Shown here piece by piece: positions 32,702 through 42,600 of a stretch of 50,615 nt of DNA; position 1 is the first letter of the stretch, and each line of letters starts with the position of its first letter. Below the pieces are notes generated by a model. The model was not told where the DNA came from, made no database searches, and saw only the letters and a list, made by a program, of their open reading frames with translations. This stretch comes from Vibrio sp. UBA2441 (lineage in GTDB: Bacteria; Pseudomonadota; Gammaproteobacteria; Enterobacterales; Vibrionaceae). The DNA lies in assembly GCA_002342685.1 (NCBI GenBank), contig DDQN01000020.1:1-50615 (forward strand). The letters run 5' to 3'. Made by a program: the position numbers and the translations under genes.

Positions 32702-33577
32702 ATGAAATTTGACGATTTGAACCTTTTTAGGCTAGTAGTTGAAAATGGTAGCTATACGGCTACTTCACGAAAGACACTTATTCCAGTTGCGACTATCACC
32801 AGGCGAATTCAAGCGCTTGAGGACTCCCTGAATTTAAGATTGCTTAATCGCCACGCGCGTAAGCTTTCTCTCACCGAAGCTGGCGAACGTTTTTTTCAGG
32901 AGTGCTCTCCACTTCTGAAACGTTTATCAACAACAACGGAAGAAATCACAGATGATTGCAAAGGAGCAGCAGGTAAGCTTAAATTATCCGCGCCATCCAA
33001 CCTAACTAAACGCCTCATTCTGCCAATGCTTAGTGATTTTATGGCTCAATACCCTGATATTAATATTGAGTTAACGATGAGCAATAAAGCCGATCAGATT
33101 GACCCTACAGAGTGGGATATTATTTTTAAGGTGGGCCCTCAAAGAGATTCTAGTCTTATTGCCCGTAAAATAGATTCCGTAAAAGATATTTTAGTGGCAA
33201 GCCCTGATTACCTTGAAAGCAACAGCGCGCCATTGTCTCATGCAGAAGACCTTACTCAGCACTCTCTATTAAAAGGTCACCCTTTGATGAAGTGGCAATT
33301 GACCACTACCAATGGCGAAACAGTGGTAAATAACGACAAAGCTAGGTTTGAGGCTAATGCATTAAATGTGGTAAGACGCGCAGCGGCTTCAGGGTTGGGA
33401 ATTACATTGATGCCAGATATTATGTTACAAGAGTATTTTGAAAGGGGTGACCTGGTCCGAGTATTGGACAAGTGGAGTGCCAACCCTCGGGATATATATA
33501 TGTTATATAACCATAAAGATCATCAACCAGAGAAAGTTCGCTTACTCATAGATTTTATTACTCATTATAAGCACTAA
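32702..33577 (+). CDS. LysR family transcriptional regulator
   Basis: 291 aa. An N-terminal winged HTH (residues 1-60; FDDLNLFRLVVENGSYTATS, IQALEDSLNLRLLNRHARKL) and a substrate-binding domain from about 90. GGAAG precedes the ATG; a TTG directly before it is less likely. It is divergent from the RssB-like gene with about 245 bases between, so it may act on that gene or only on itself. The ligand is unknown. Confidence 0.93.
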   Translation: MKFDDLNLFRLVVENGSYTATSRKTLIPVATITRRIQALEDSLNLRLLNRHARKLSLTEAGERFFQECSPLLKRLSTTTEEITDDCKGAAGKLKLSAPSNLTKRLILPMLSDFMAQYPDINIELTMSNKADQIDPTEWDIIFKVGPQRDSSLIARKIDSVKDILVASPDYLESNSAPLSHAEDLTQHSLLKGHPLMKWQLTTTNGETVVNNDKARFEANALNVVRRAAASGLGITLMPDIMLQEYFERGDLVRVLDKWSANPRDIYMLYNHKDHQPEKVRLLIDFITHYKH

Positions 33578-33578
33578 A

Positions 33579-33611
33579 ACAAAACCCCGAGACATTGTCT
33601 CGGGGTTTTAT
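33579..33611. terminator. Bidirectional terminator between LysR gene and purF
   Basis: AAAACCCCGAGAC and GTCTCGGGGTTTT form a perfect stem with a short ATT loop, A-run on one side and T-run on the other. It ends both converging transcripts. Confidence 0.9.
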
Positions 33612-33614
33612 TTA

Positions 33615-35129
33615 TCAAGCGCCTTCGTTATATAGCTCTAAGCTGGCAAGATCTTGCTGAATATCTCGCTGAGTCTTCGCATCATCACCTCGCAAAGATT
33701 CTAGATAATCGAGATAATTTTGATCAATATCGCCAGTCACATACTCCCCGCTAAATACAGATGTTTCAAACTGAGTGATATCCATATTGCCAGAGCCAAC
33801 CGCAGCGACCAAATCTTCTAAAGACTGAAAAATCAGAGCATCGGCACCGATAATTTTGGCGATTTCATCAGCATCACGGCCATGTGCGATAAGTTCATTA
33901 GCACTTGGCATATCAATACCATAAACATTAGGAAAACGAATCTCCGGGGCTGCAGAAACCATATACACTTTATTTGCCCCAGCGTCTCTAGCCATTTCAA
34001 TGATCTGTTCTGATGTTGTTCCCCGAACAATGGAATCATCCACTAACAGTACATTTTTTCCTTTAAATTCAGAGCGAATCGCATTGAGTTTACGCCGAAC
34101 GGATTTCTTACGTTGTGTTTGTCCAGGCATAATAAACGTTCTGCCGACATAACGGTTTTTCACAAATCCTTGTCGATAAGGTTTATCCATAATATGCGCG
34201 ATCTGTAATGCGATATCACAGGAGGTTTCTGGAATTGGAATTACAACATCTATGTCTAAATCAGCCCATTCACTCTGAATTTTTTCGCCCAGTTTTTTAC
34301 CCATTTCAACTCGTGCACTATAAACCGAAATCTTGTCGATGAATGAATCAGGACGAGCAAAATAGACATACTCAAAAATACATGGATTTTGTTGCGGGTT
34401 ATCAGCACATTGCTGCGTAAACAGTTCGCCATCAAATGTTGCATAAATCGCTTCACCTGGAGCCACATCACGAACAAAATCAAAGCCTACGGCATCTAGT
34501 GCTACAGATTCAGATGCAACCATATACTCAGTGCGCTCACCTACTTGTCTCTTACCCAGACAAAGTGGACGAATGCCGTGTGGGTCTCTAAATGCAATCA
34601 TACCGTGGCCAATGATCATAGCTACAACAGCATAAGCACCGCGAATGGTTCTATGTACATTAGTTACTGCTCGAAATACATCTTCAGACGTTACATTACC
34701 TTTGACCGTATCTATTTCGTGCGCAAGCACATTCAATAATACTTCCGAGTCAGACGTCGTATTAACATGACGGCGATCTTTTTCGAATAACTTATCACGA
34801 ACCACGTTCGCATTAGTTAAGTTACCGTTGTGAGCAAGGGTTATCCCAAACGGGGAGTTGACATAAAAAGGCTGTGCTTCTGAAGCACTTGAACTTCCTG
34901 CTGTAGGGTAACGCGCATGCCCGATCCCAACAGTTCCCTGTAGTCTTTGCATGTGTTTCGCGGCAAATACGTCTCTCACTAAACCATTGGCTTTTCTAAG
35001 ACGAAAACGATTGCTTTCTATGGTAACAATACCAGCAGCATCTTGGCCACGATGCTGTAACACGGTCAATGCATCATAGATAGATTGATTTACCGGTGAT
35101 GTACCTACGATTCCAACAATACCACACAT
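33615..35129 (-). CDS. purF: Amidophosphoribosyltransferase
   Basis: 504 aa. First committed step of purine synthesis: PRPP plus glutamine to phosphoribosylamine. The N-terminal glutaminase begins MCGIVGIVG; Cys2 becomes the nucleophile after Met removal, and no propeptide is present. The phosphoribosyltransferase half carries VLLVDDSIVRGTT near residue 363. It follows cvpA by 31 bases; a PurR box lies ahead of cvpA. Length equals E. coli PurF (505). Confidence 0.98.
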   Translation of the reverse strand: MCGIVGIVGTSPVNQSIYDALTVLQHRGQDAAGIVTIESNRFRLRKANGLVRDVFAAKHMQRLQGTVGIGHARYPTAGSSSASEAQPFYVNSPFGITLAHNGNLTNANVVRDKLFEKDRRHVNTTSDSEVLLNVLAHEIDTVKGNVTSEDVFRAVTNVHRTIRGAYAVVAMIIGHGMIAFRDPHGIRPLCLGKRQVGERTEYMVASESVALDAVGFDFVRDVAPGEAIYATFDGELFTQQCADNPQQNPCIFEYVYFARPDSFIDKISVYSARVEMGKKLGEKIQSEWADLDIDVVIPIPETSCDIALQIAHIMDKPYRQGFVKNRYVGRTFIMPGQTQRKKSVRRKLNAIRSEFKGKNVLLVDDSIVRGTTSEQIIEMARDAGANKVYMVSAAPEIRFPNVYGIDMPSANELIAHGRDADEIAKIIGADALIFQSLEDLVAAVGSGNMDITQFETSVFSGEYVTGDIDQNYLDYLESLRGDDAKTQRDIQQDLASLELYNEGA

Positions 35130-35160
35130 GTGTTAACCCTCAATTTCCATAAAAATGGCA

Positions 35161-35658
35161 CTAAATAGTGCCAGATAAAAAGCTTGATGTTTCTCGCAAG
35201 TGCTCGAAAAAAGGCGCGATTATTCGACTGAACTCAGGTATCAATAGGGAATCCTTCCACCATCGAGCACTCGGAAAAGCCGTAAATGCATCCATGAAAA
35301 ACAAGACTGCTGACACAATCAATACGCCCCGCAACAAACCAAACACGACACCCAATACTCTATCAGTGCCTGATAAGCCTGTTTTCTGGACTAACTGCCC
35401 TATCACGTAATTCACAACAGCACCTACTATAAGAGTAGCAATAAATAGTGCGGCTACCGCTGCGCCTTTTCGAAACATATCATCTTGGATATTGCTAAAG
35501 TAAACGGCCAATTTCTCATAAAACTGACTAGAGATAAAAAAGGCACCAAACCAGATAACCAGAGATAATGCTTCCTTAACAAAACCACGCACTAAACTAA
35601 TTAGTGCAGACAGTCCTATCACACTTAAAATAACAAAATCGATCCAAATCATTTGCAT
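35161..35658 (-). CDS. cvpA: CvpA family membrane protein
   Basis: 165 aa, four predicted membrane helices (from about residues 5, 30, 68 and 105), with the family block TGLSGTDRVLGVVFGLLRG. Needed for colicin V secretion in E. coli and linked to envelope stress; its molecular role is unclear. The two possible starts, ATG at 35658 or 35652, both have weak ribosome sites. Paired with purF as usual. Confidence 0.94.
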   Translation of the reverse strand: MQMIWIDFVILSVIGLSALISLVRGFVKEALSLVIWFGAFFISSQFYEKLAVYFSNIQDDMFRKGAAVAALFIATLIVGAVVNYVIGQLVQKTGLSGTDRVLGVVFGLLRGVLIVSAVLFFMDAFTAFPSARWWKDSLLIPEFSRIIAPFFEHLRETSSFLSGTI

Positions 35659-35700
35659 AACATCGTTAAGTTGGCGTGCATTCTAACAGAAAAAATGCTG

Positions 35701-35716
35701 ACGCAAACGTTTTCCT
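35701..35716 (-). promoter_or_regulatory. PurR operator before cvpA-purF
   Basis: ACGCAAACGTTTTCCT matches the PurR consensus (ACGCAAACGTTTNCNT) at all fixed positions. It overlaps the last bases of dedD and lies about 43 bases before cvpA. A TTTGCG and TAGAAT pair spaced 16 on the minus strand could be the promoter it covers. Confidence 0.85.
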
Positions 35717-36242
35717 ATGGGTTAAGTGGTTTAAATTTCATCAATTGGCCTTTTGAGCCAGTTAATTTTTCTAATTCTTTGATCTGTTGTTCAAGTGCGG
35801 TTTTAGATGTATTCGGCCCAACAATGACCCGAGTAAATGCATCTTCTTTTTTAGTGTGTGCCTGATAACCGCGATTCTGTAAATCCTCCACTAACGTTTT
35901 TGCATTTTCTGCATTTTTTAGTGCCATCAGCTGAATTATCCACGCACTACTTTGATAGTCATTTTTTTCGGCTACATTTTTAATTGCCACCGCGACTTCA
36001 TCGCTATTTTCCGGTTCAGCGATCATTTCCACGGGGCTATCAGGAAGTGCCGTTTGTACTGCAACGGGTTCTAAAACCTCAAATGACTCTACTTCAGCAC
36101 TTAACTCTGGTTTAATCGGAATAGTTGCCAGCTCTTCCTTATAATGTTTTTTTTCGCCGTCAAGCACGTCTGGTAGTATAATCACACCAGCGGCAACAAG
36201 AATGATAGTACCTACAAGCCGGCTTTGAAACTTACTGGCCAC
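35715..36242 (-). CDS. dedD: SPOR domain protein (DedD-like)
   Basis: 175 aa. A short cytoplasmic start, one membrane helix (about residues 9-25), a Pro/Glu/Val-rich linker, and a C-terminal SPOR domain (about 95-170, WIIQLMALKNAENAKTLVEDL), which binds denuded peptidoglycan at the septum. Its start overlaps the folC end by 11 bases, so translation is probably coupled. Place between folC and cvpA is standard for dedD. Confidence 0.92.
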   Translation of the reverse strand: MASKFQSRLVGTIILVAAGVIILPDVLDGEKKHYKEELATIPIKPELSAEVESFEVLEPVAVQTALPDSPVEMIAEPENSDEVAVAIKNVAEKNDYQSSAWIIQLMALKNAENAKTLVEDLQNRGYQAHTKKEDAFTRVIVGPNTSKTALEQQIKELEKLTGSKGQLMKFKPLNP

Positions 36243-37506
36243 CTGAACTCCTTTGTAACTGCAAATAAACCAATACTTCAGCTACGGTATGAAATGAACC
36301 AACAACAAGAATAACGTCATCTTTCGCGGCGTTGGTAAATGCCTCTTTATAAGCATCCGTTGGCGACGAGAAGGTTGCTTCCTGCTTTGGTAAATAGCAT
36401 CGCAGTTCATCAGCAGTGGCACCGCGAGGCCCCGCCAATGAACCGGGGTACCATGAAGACACAATTGGTTTCAATATATCAATAGTGCTTTCAATATCTT
36501 TATCATGCAGCATTCCAATCACGCAATGGATCACTTTCTCTGGATACCGCTTAGCTATCTGACCAACTAAGTATTCTGCTGAGTGTGGGTTATGCGCTAC
36601 ATCTAATATCACTTTAGGTGCTTCACCAACGGATTGCATTCGCCCTGAGAGTTCAGCCTTCTTAAGCCCGTTTACAATATTAATATCGGTAATATCGAGA
36701 TCAGCCACGCCCAAGGCCATAATTGCCGTTGCGGCATTAACCATAGGTAAGTTGGGTTTTGGAAGCGCATTGAGATCAAAAGCCCCGCTCTGCCAATCCC
36801 AGTCATTCTGATTTTCTGTATATTGATAATGAAAACCAACCTGATACAACTTAGCACCTACCTCGTCTGCATATTCTGCAACGGTAATCGGCGCGTCCGG
36901 TTGGCCACAAATTGCAGGTCTGTCTTTTCTAAAAATGCCCGCTTTCTCACGCGCAATGACATTGATATCATCACCTAACCAATCAACATGATCGACGGCT
37001 AAACTGGTTATCACCGAAATATCATGATCTACAACGTTCGTCGCATCTAGTCGACCACCCAATCCAACTTCGAGCAGTACGATGTCAACTTTCTCCCATT
37101 GAAACAATTTCAACGCCGCTAAGGTTGCGTACTCAAAAAAGCTAAGGCTTGTGTCGTCCCTTTGTTCTTCAATAAATGCAAATGCCTGGGCATGTTTGAC
37201 ATCTGGAAGTGTCTCACCATTAATTCTTACCCGTTCATTGTAATGAATAAGATGTGGAGAACTATAAACACCGACTGAATACCCGGCGTCAAGCAGTATA
37301 GCTTCTAAAATAGCACACGTAGACCCTTTGCCATTGGTTCCGGCAACGGTAATCACTTTAGGTGCAGGTTTGGTGAGGTTAGCCTTTTCAGCCACAATTT
37401 GGACACGCTGCAATCCGAGATCGATAGCGCTGGTATGAATATTTTCTAAATAATCAAGCCACATCGGTAGTGTCGATGTGGCTTGTGGAATCACTTTTTG
37501 GCTCAT
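36232..37506 (-). CDS. folC: Bifunctional folylpolyglutamate / dihydrofolate synthase
   Basis: 424 aa. It adds glutamate to dihydropteroate and to folates. The P-loop VAGTNGKGSTCAILEAIL is near residue 55, followed by SSPHLIHYNERVRING and the Mur-ligase-like LLEVGLGGRLDATN block. The VILDVAHNPHSAEYL region marks the C-terminal domain. It lies 42 bases after accD. Length is typical. Confidence 0.96.
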   Translation of the reverse strand: MSQKVIPQATSTLPMWLDYLENIHTSAIDLGLQRVQIVAEKANLTKPAPKVITVAGTNGKGSTCAILEAILLDAGYSVGVYSSPHLIHYNERVRINGETLPDVKHAQAFAFIEEQRDDTSLSFFEYATLAALKLFQWEKVDIVLLEVGLGGRLDATNVVDHDISVITSLAVDHVDWLGDDINVIAREKAGIFRKDRPAICGQPDAPITVAEYADEVGAKLYQVGFHYQYTENQNDWDWQSGAFDLNALPKPNLPMVNAATAIMALGVADLDITDINIVNGLKKAELSGRMQSVGEAPKVILDVAHNPHSAEYLVGQIAKRYPEKVIHCVIGMLHDKDIESTIDILKPIVSSWYPGSLAGPRGATADELRCYLPKQEATFSSPTDAYKEAFTNAAKDDVILVVGSFHTVAEVLVYLQLQRSSGGQ

Positions 37507-37548
37507 CTAACTTTTAATCACATTAAGCGTCTAAGGTTATTGAGTACT

Positions 37549-38475
37549 TTACTCTTTTTCTTCCACTACGGGTACTGTGTATTCTTCTACTTTGGGAGAA
37601 TCATCAACAGATACTACTAATGGAGAGTCGTGATTGGTCATTTTTGCAACTAATGCAGCCACTCGCTGACGCATTTCACGGCGGTCAACGATCATGTCGA
37701 TAGCACCGTGTTCCAATAGGAACTCACTGCGCTGGAACCCTTCAGGAAGGTCTTCACGAACGGTTTGCTCAATAACACGACGTCCAGCGAACCCAATCAA
37801 TGCTTTAGGCTCACCAATATTGATATCACCAAGCATGGCCAGACTAGCAGACACACCGCCCATAGTTGGGTCTGTCATCACAGAGATGAAAGGCAGTCCA
37901 TGTCCTGAAAGTCGTTCTAATGCTGCACTGGTTTTTGCCATTTGCATCAATGACATAAGCGCTTCTTGCATGCGCGCACCGCCACTAGCAGAAAAACAGA
38001 CTAAACCTGTGTTCGATTCTATTGCTGCTTCAACCGCTTTAACAAATCGAGCGCCGACAACAGAACCCATAGAGCCCCCCATAAAAGAGAATTCAAAAGC
38101 ACAGGCCACGATAGGCATGCCTAGCAACTCACCTTTCATTACAACCAGAGCGTCTTTTTCGCCACTATTTTTTTGCGCTGTGGCAATACGTTCTTTGTAG
38201 CGTTTTGAATCTTTGAACTTCAACTTATCTTTAGGTTCAAGATCATTAGCCAACTCAACACGATTACCATCATCCAAAAATGTTTCTAAACGACGACGGG
38301 CCTTCATCCGCATATGATGATCGCATTTTGGACATACTTCCAAGTTGCGCTCTAACTCTGCGTGATAAAGAACTTGCTCACAAGATGTACATTTGGTCCA
38401 TACCCCTTCCGGAATGGATGCTTTTCTAGAGCTTACAATACTGCTTTTTGTTAAAATTTTTTCAAGCCAACTCAT
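37549..38475 (-). CDS. accD: Acetyl-CoA carboxylase, carboxyltransferase beta subunit
   Basis: 308 aa. N-terminal C4 zinc ribbon (C29, C32, C48, C51), then the carboxyltransferase crotonase-like fold with FSASGGARMQEALMSLMQMAK and the DPTMGGVSAS block. With AccA it forms malonyl-CoA for fatty acid synthesis. The acidic C-terminal tail (VEEYTVPVVEEKE) is variable. A 207-base gap to truA upstream may hold its promoter. Confidence 0.97.
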   Translation of the reverse strand: MSWLEKILTKSSIVSSRKASIPEGVWTKCTSCEQVLYHAELERNLEVCPKCDHHMRMKARRRLETFLDDGNRVELANDLEPKDKLKFKDSKRYKERIATAQKNSGEKDALVVMKGELLGMPIVACAFEFSFMGGSMGSVVGARFVKAVEAAIESNTGLVCFSASGGARMQEALMSLMQMAKTSAALERLSGHGLPFISVMTDPTMGGVSASLAMLGDINIGEPKALIGFAGRRVIEQTVREDLPEGFQRSEFLLEHGAIDMIVDRREMRQRVAALVAKMTNHDSPLVVSVDDSPKVEEYTVPVVEEKE

Positions 38476-38682
38476 GGAAGACCTTTTTCTCTTAATACTT
38501 CCGCCCCATGGCGAAAGATAGTTAATTCAATTAAATGCGCTCAGATTAAACCACAGATTAGCAAATCTGTAGACAAAAAACTGGTTGTACCTATTTTCAG
38601 ACTAACAACGTACCATGTTCTACAACAAAGTTATGAGCACAAACATCACGATAAGTTCAGTTCATTTTGGCACAAAATAGAC

Positions 38683-39477
38683 TTAGTTCAAATTATCGGG
38701 CAAAAATAACGGTCCAATAGGTTCTCTAGGTAGATCAAATGCTTGCGGGTAATCTACATCAATTAAATACAGCCCTTCCGCTTTTGCGGTTGCTCCGGCT
38801 AATTTACGGTCTTTTGCCTCAAGCAGCCACTTTATCCACTCAGGGTCTTGTTCACCTTTACCAACACAAATCAGGCTACCTGTAATATTTCTGACCATAT
38901 GATGAACAAATGCATTCGCCTTGATATCTATAATCACATAGTTTCCATGGCGAGAAACATTAAGGTGCATCATATTTCGATAAGGACTGCGTGATTGACA
39001 ATGCGTCGCTCTAAAGGAAGTAAAGTCGTTTTCGCCTAATAAATATTGACCCGCTTGATGCATTTTTTCTGCATTTAGTTCGCCATGATAATGGCTGACT
39101 CCCGAAGCAAAAATACCAGGACGAAAAGTATGATTAAAGATGATATACCTATAACGGCGTGCTGTAGCGCTAAACCGAGCATGAAAATCATCTGGAACTT
39201 CTTTCGCCCAACGCACGGCAATATCTTTTGGCATATGAGCATTAACGCCCATTATCCAAGCCACCATTTTTCTTTTTGCATCAGTATCAAAGTGTACGAT
39301 TTGACCAGTACCGTGCACCCCGGCATCCGTTCGGCCTGCGCACTGAACTTCAACAGGGTGCGCGGCAATGACTGACAGCGCCTTTTCTAGCTCCGCTTGG
39401 ACACTATTTACATGTTTTTGTCTCTGCCAACCAGAATAGTTTGTACCGTTGTACTCAATGCATAAAGCGATGCGCAT
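38683..39477 (-). CDS. truA: tRNA pseudouridine synthase A
   Basis: 264 aa from MRIALCIEYNG. It makes pseudouridine at tRNA positions 38-40. The catalytic Asp is D51 in CAGRTDAGVHG; the two repeated TruA lobes are seen, with FRATHCQSRSPYRN and VHHMVRNITGSLI. A Met four codons upstream (39489) sits almost on the GAAGGAA sequence, so I prefer the inner start, although the spacing from AAGGA is then about 13 bases. It follows fimV, separated by a terminator. Confidence 0.93.
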   Translation of the reverse strand: MRIALCIEYNGTNYSGWQRQKHVNSVQAELEKALSVIAAHPVEVQCAGRTDAGVHGTGQIVHFDTDAKRKMVAWIMGVNAHMPKDIAVRWAKEVPDDFHARFSATARRYRYIIFNHTFRPGIFASGVSHYHGELNAEKMHQAGQYLLGENDFTSFRATHCQSRSPYRNMMHLNVSRHGNYVIIDIKANAFVHHMVRNITGSLICVGKGEQDPEWIKWLLEAKDRKLAGATAKAEGLYLIDVDYPQAFDLPREPIGPLFLPDNLN

Positions 39478-39582
39478 AATGAAGACCATTTCCTTCTAAA
39501 AAAGCGGGCTAGTATATACTCAATTCACAGCAAAATGCAGAAGCCCAAGAATTATTACGGTCATTTTTACTGAGTGATAAAC

Positions 39583-39610
39583 AAAAAGAGGCATCAAACG
39601 GCCTCTTTTC
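39583..39610 (-). terminator. Terminator after fimV
   Basis: On the minus strand AAAAGAGGC and GCCTCTTTTT flank an 8-base loop and end in T-rich sequence. It lies 25 bases past the fimV stop. Confidence 0.85.
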
Positions 39611-39634
39611 ATTGGTTAGACAAACTAGCTCACA

Positions 39635-42600
39635 CTAGTTATTTTGCCCATTAATCTTATCAATTAATGCTTTAGCTTGTTGACGAATATCATCTTCACC
39701 ATAAACAATTGCTTCTTCCAGAAGCCGGATTGCCCCTTCAGTATCATTCATCTCAATATAGATCTTAGCCAGATCCAACTTACCTGCGGCTTCTGAGTCC
39801 GAGTCAACATCAAATTGATTCACCTCACCTATAACATCAGGAAATTCATTCAAGCCTACGTCTAAATTAAGCTCTTCTTCATCCGGATTGATATCGTTTT
39901 CATTTTCTATTTCTGACTGAGCCATCAAATCATCAACGCTCATAAATGGTGGCGCTGTTGCATCTTCATTAATATCAGGCTGCTCACCCCAGTCTTCCGG
40001 AGAAACTTCAGGCTCTTCGGTTTGTTCACTCCAGATGTCCATTTGGTCATCAGGGATATCCGTTGGAATGTCGGCTTTTTGTTCATCTGAGAGGTTAAAA
40101 CCATTCCAGTCTTCTCCACCGACATCCAGCATCGCTTCCAGATCCATGCCAGCACTATCGATGGTATTCACGTCCAGCGGTTCACTTGCATAAGCGACAG
40201 TAGAAGTATCCTCATCAGAAAGTAACTCTGCCAACGTCGCAGATTCATCGTACTTCTCTACTTTCTCAGGTACTTCTAACTCAACGTCCGGTTCACCTCC
40301 AGACTCCAAGGCATCTTCTAGCGCCTGGGTTTCACTGTATTCACCTAGTTCATCGTCGCTCAGTGCAACTGGCTCTATGTCAGCAGGTATTTCCAGTTCA
40401 GCATCCTGCTCAAAGCTCGGCTCACCACCAGATTCCAATGCATCTTCTAACGCCTGGGTTTCACTGTATTCACCTAGTTCATCGTCGCTCAGTGTAACTG
40501 GCTCTATGTCAGCTGGTATTTCCCGTTCAGCGTCCTGCTCAAAGCTCGGCTCGTCACCAGATTCCAATGCATCTTCAAGTGCCTGGGTTTCACTGTATTC
40601 ACCTAACTCGTCATCACTGACTGCCTCGGATTCCGTCGACGCTACCTGATCGTCTTGAGACGTTTCTCCATATGCCAAAGAATCAAGCATTGCATGTTCT
40701 TGGCTATAATCCCCATGTTCACTATCAATCGGGGTTTCTGTCTTTTCTTCAGTCAGATCAGTGTCGACTTTATCAATGTCTTCAAAATGAGTATCAATAT
40801 ACGGCTGTTCCGAAAGCTCGCTGACTTCATCATCCCCGATATCAATAGATTCAAAATCCTCCTCAACGACAGAAGGTAATTCTGGCTCTGGCTCTGCCTC
40901 TGCCTCTGCCTCTGCCTCTGCCTCTGCCTCTGCCTCTGCCTCTGCCTCTGCAGGAGACTCTACTTCTATGTCGTCTAAAATCCAGTCATCATCTTGAGGA
41001 ATTCCAAATTCATTTGCAGTAACGTCTGAGGCAGGAGAGTTTAATACGTCTTGTTCAGATTCAACTTCCGAACTTTCAACTTCCCCGCTTTCTGCTTCCT
41101 TTAATTTGGATTGCTCCTTATCATCAGTATCAAATTCCTCTACCTCTGCAAGGTAACTATCAACATCCTCCAGCTCTTCCATCTTGTCAGCATGCTCAGA
41201 GCCTTCTATTTGTGGTGAAAAACTAAAACCATCGTCAAGCGCTTGTTCGATTTCAGTAGTATCAGTAATCTGTTCCAGTTGCTCATCAATAGCTTCGTCT
41301 CTATTCTCAGAACTGGTATTGGCGAGAAGATCATCAATATCATCCGCTGATAAGTCAGTATCTCCACTTGGTTCTTCAACAGGTGTTGGCTCTGACTCGG
41401 ATAACAATTCGCTATTCGACTCAGGCTCTGCAGATTGAGCACTGTCTAGCTCTAAAAACTCATCTAGTAGCTCAACACTATCTTCTGATAACGGCGCAGT
41501 CTCCTCTTCCTGAAGACTATCAAGTTCTTTATCCAATGCTTCAGACACATCAAACAATTCGTCCTCGTCGCCTGAGCTCTCTTGTGGCTCATCTATTAAT
41601 TCATCTAATAATGCAGTGCTATCTTGTTCAAGTGCAATTTCTGTTGCGTCTTGCTTCTCATCTAATAAGTCGTCTAGCAGTTCAACGCTATCATCTGATA
41701 ACTCGGGTATTTTCTCTTCAGTTTCGCCCACCGACTCACCAAGAAGTTCATCAAGTAGATCTGTACTGTCTTCTGCTATTTCGTCAGCGGTGTCCTCTAA
41801 TTCAAGGACATCATCCAGAAGGTCGGTGCTGTTCTGATTAATGAGCTCATCAATGTCATCAATGTCATCAGCGATTAGCTCTGAATTATTTTGGCTAATT
41901 AAATCATCAATATCATCAGCAACTAACTCTGAATTATTTTGGCTAATTAAATCATCAATATCATCAGCACCGAACGTTGGCTCATTCTCTTTTTCTGACG
42001 CTTGCTCTGACTCTAAATCCTCGATTTTTTGAAAGTCAGCAAGCAAGTCGTCAATGTCGTCCGCATTACTTAATTGATCAGCCTCTTCTTCAAAGTTGGA
42101 CAGATCAAAATCATCATCCTCTGTTAGTAGTGCATCAAAATTAACATTTGAATCCTCACTTTCTTCAGATCCTAAGTTACTAAATAAACTGTCTAAATCA
42201 GCCTGATCAAGCGAGTCGCCATCAAGTACTTCGTTATCATCATCACTAGACAACAAGTTATCAAGCTCTGCCTGTGACATTTCACTATCGTCTGACAGAT
42301 CAAATTCTGATTCGATCTCATTCGGTAAAACAGCGTCATCGTCATCAAGCGCTCTTTCCATCTCTTCCAGACTCAGCGCTTTATCGTCTCCATCGACACT
42401 GATGCCCGTAGAACTTGATTCAATATCACCAATATCAGCATCGAAATCACCATTTTCATCAATACTTGCGAACGGGTCGTCGTCGTCCAAATTGAAATCG
42501 AGATCATTGTCATCAAGGCTGGCAAAGATGTCATTTTCCGCTAAATCATCTTGTTCATCTTCAACATCGAAAATATTTTCATCGGATTCATCACCAAACA

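Noticed and set aside
40361..41964. hubP tandem repeats as a CRISPR array
   Set aside because: Units are contiguous and in frame, with no spacers, and they code acidic protein repeats.
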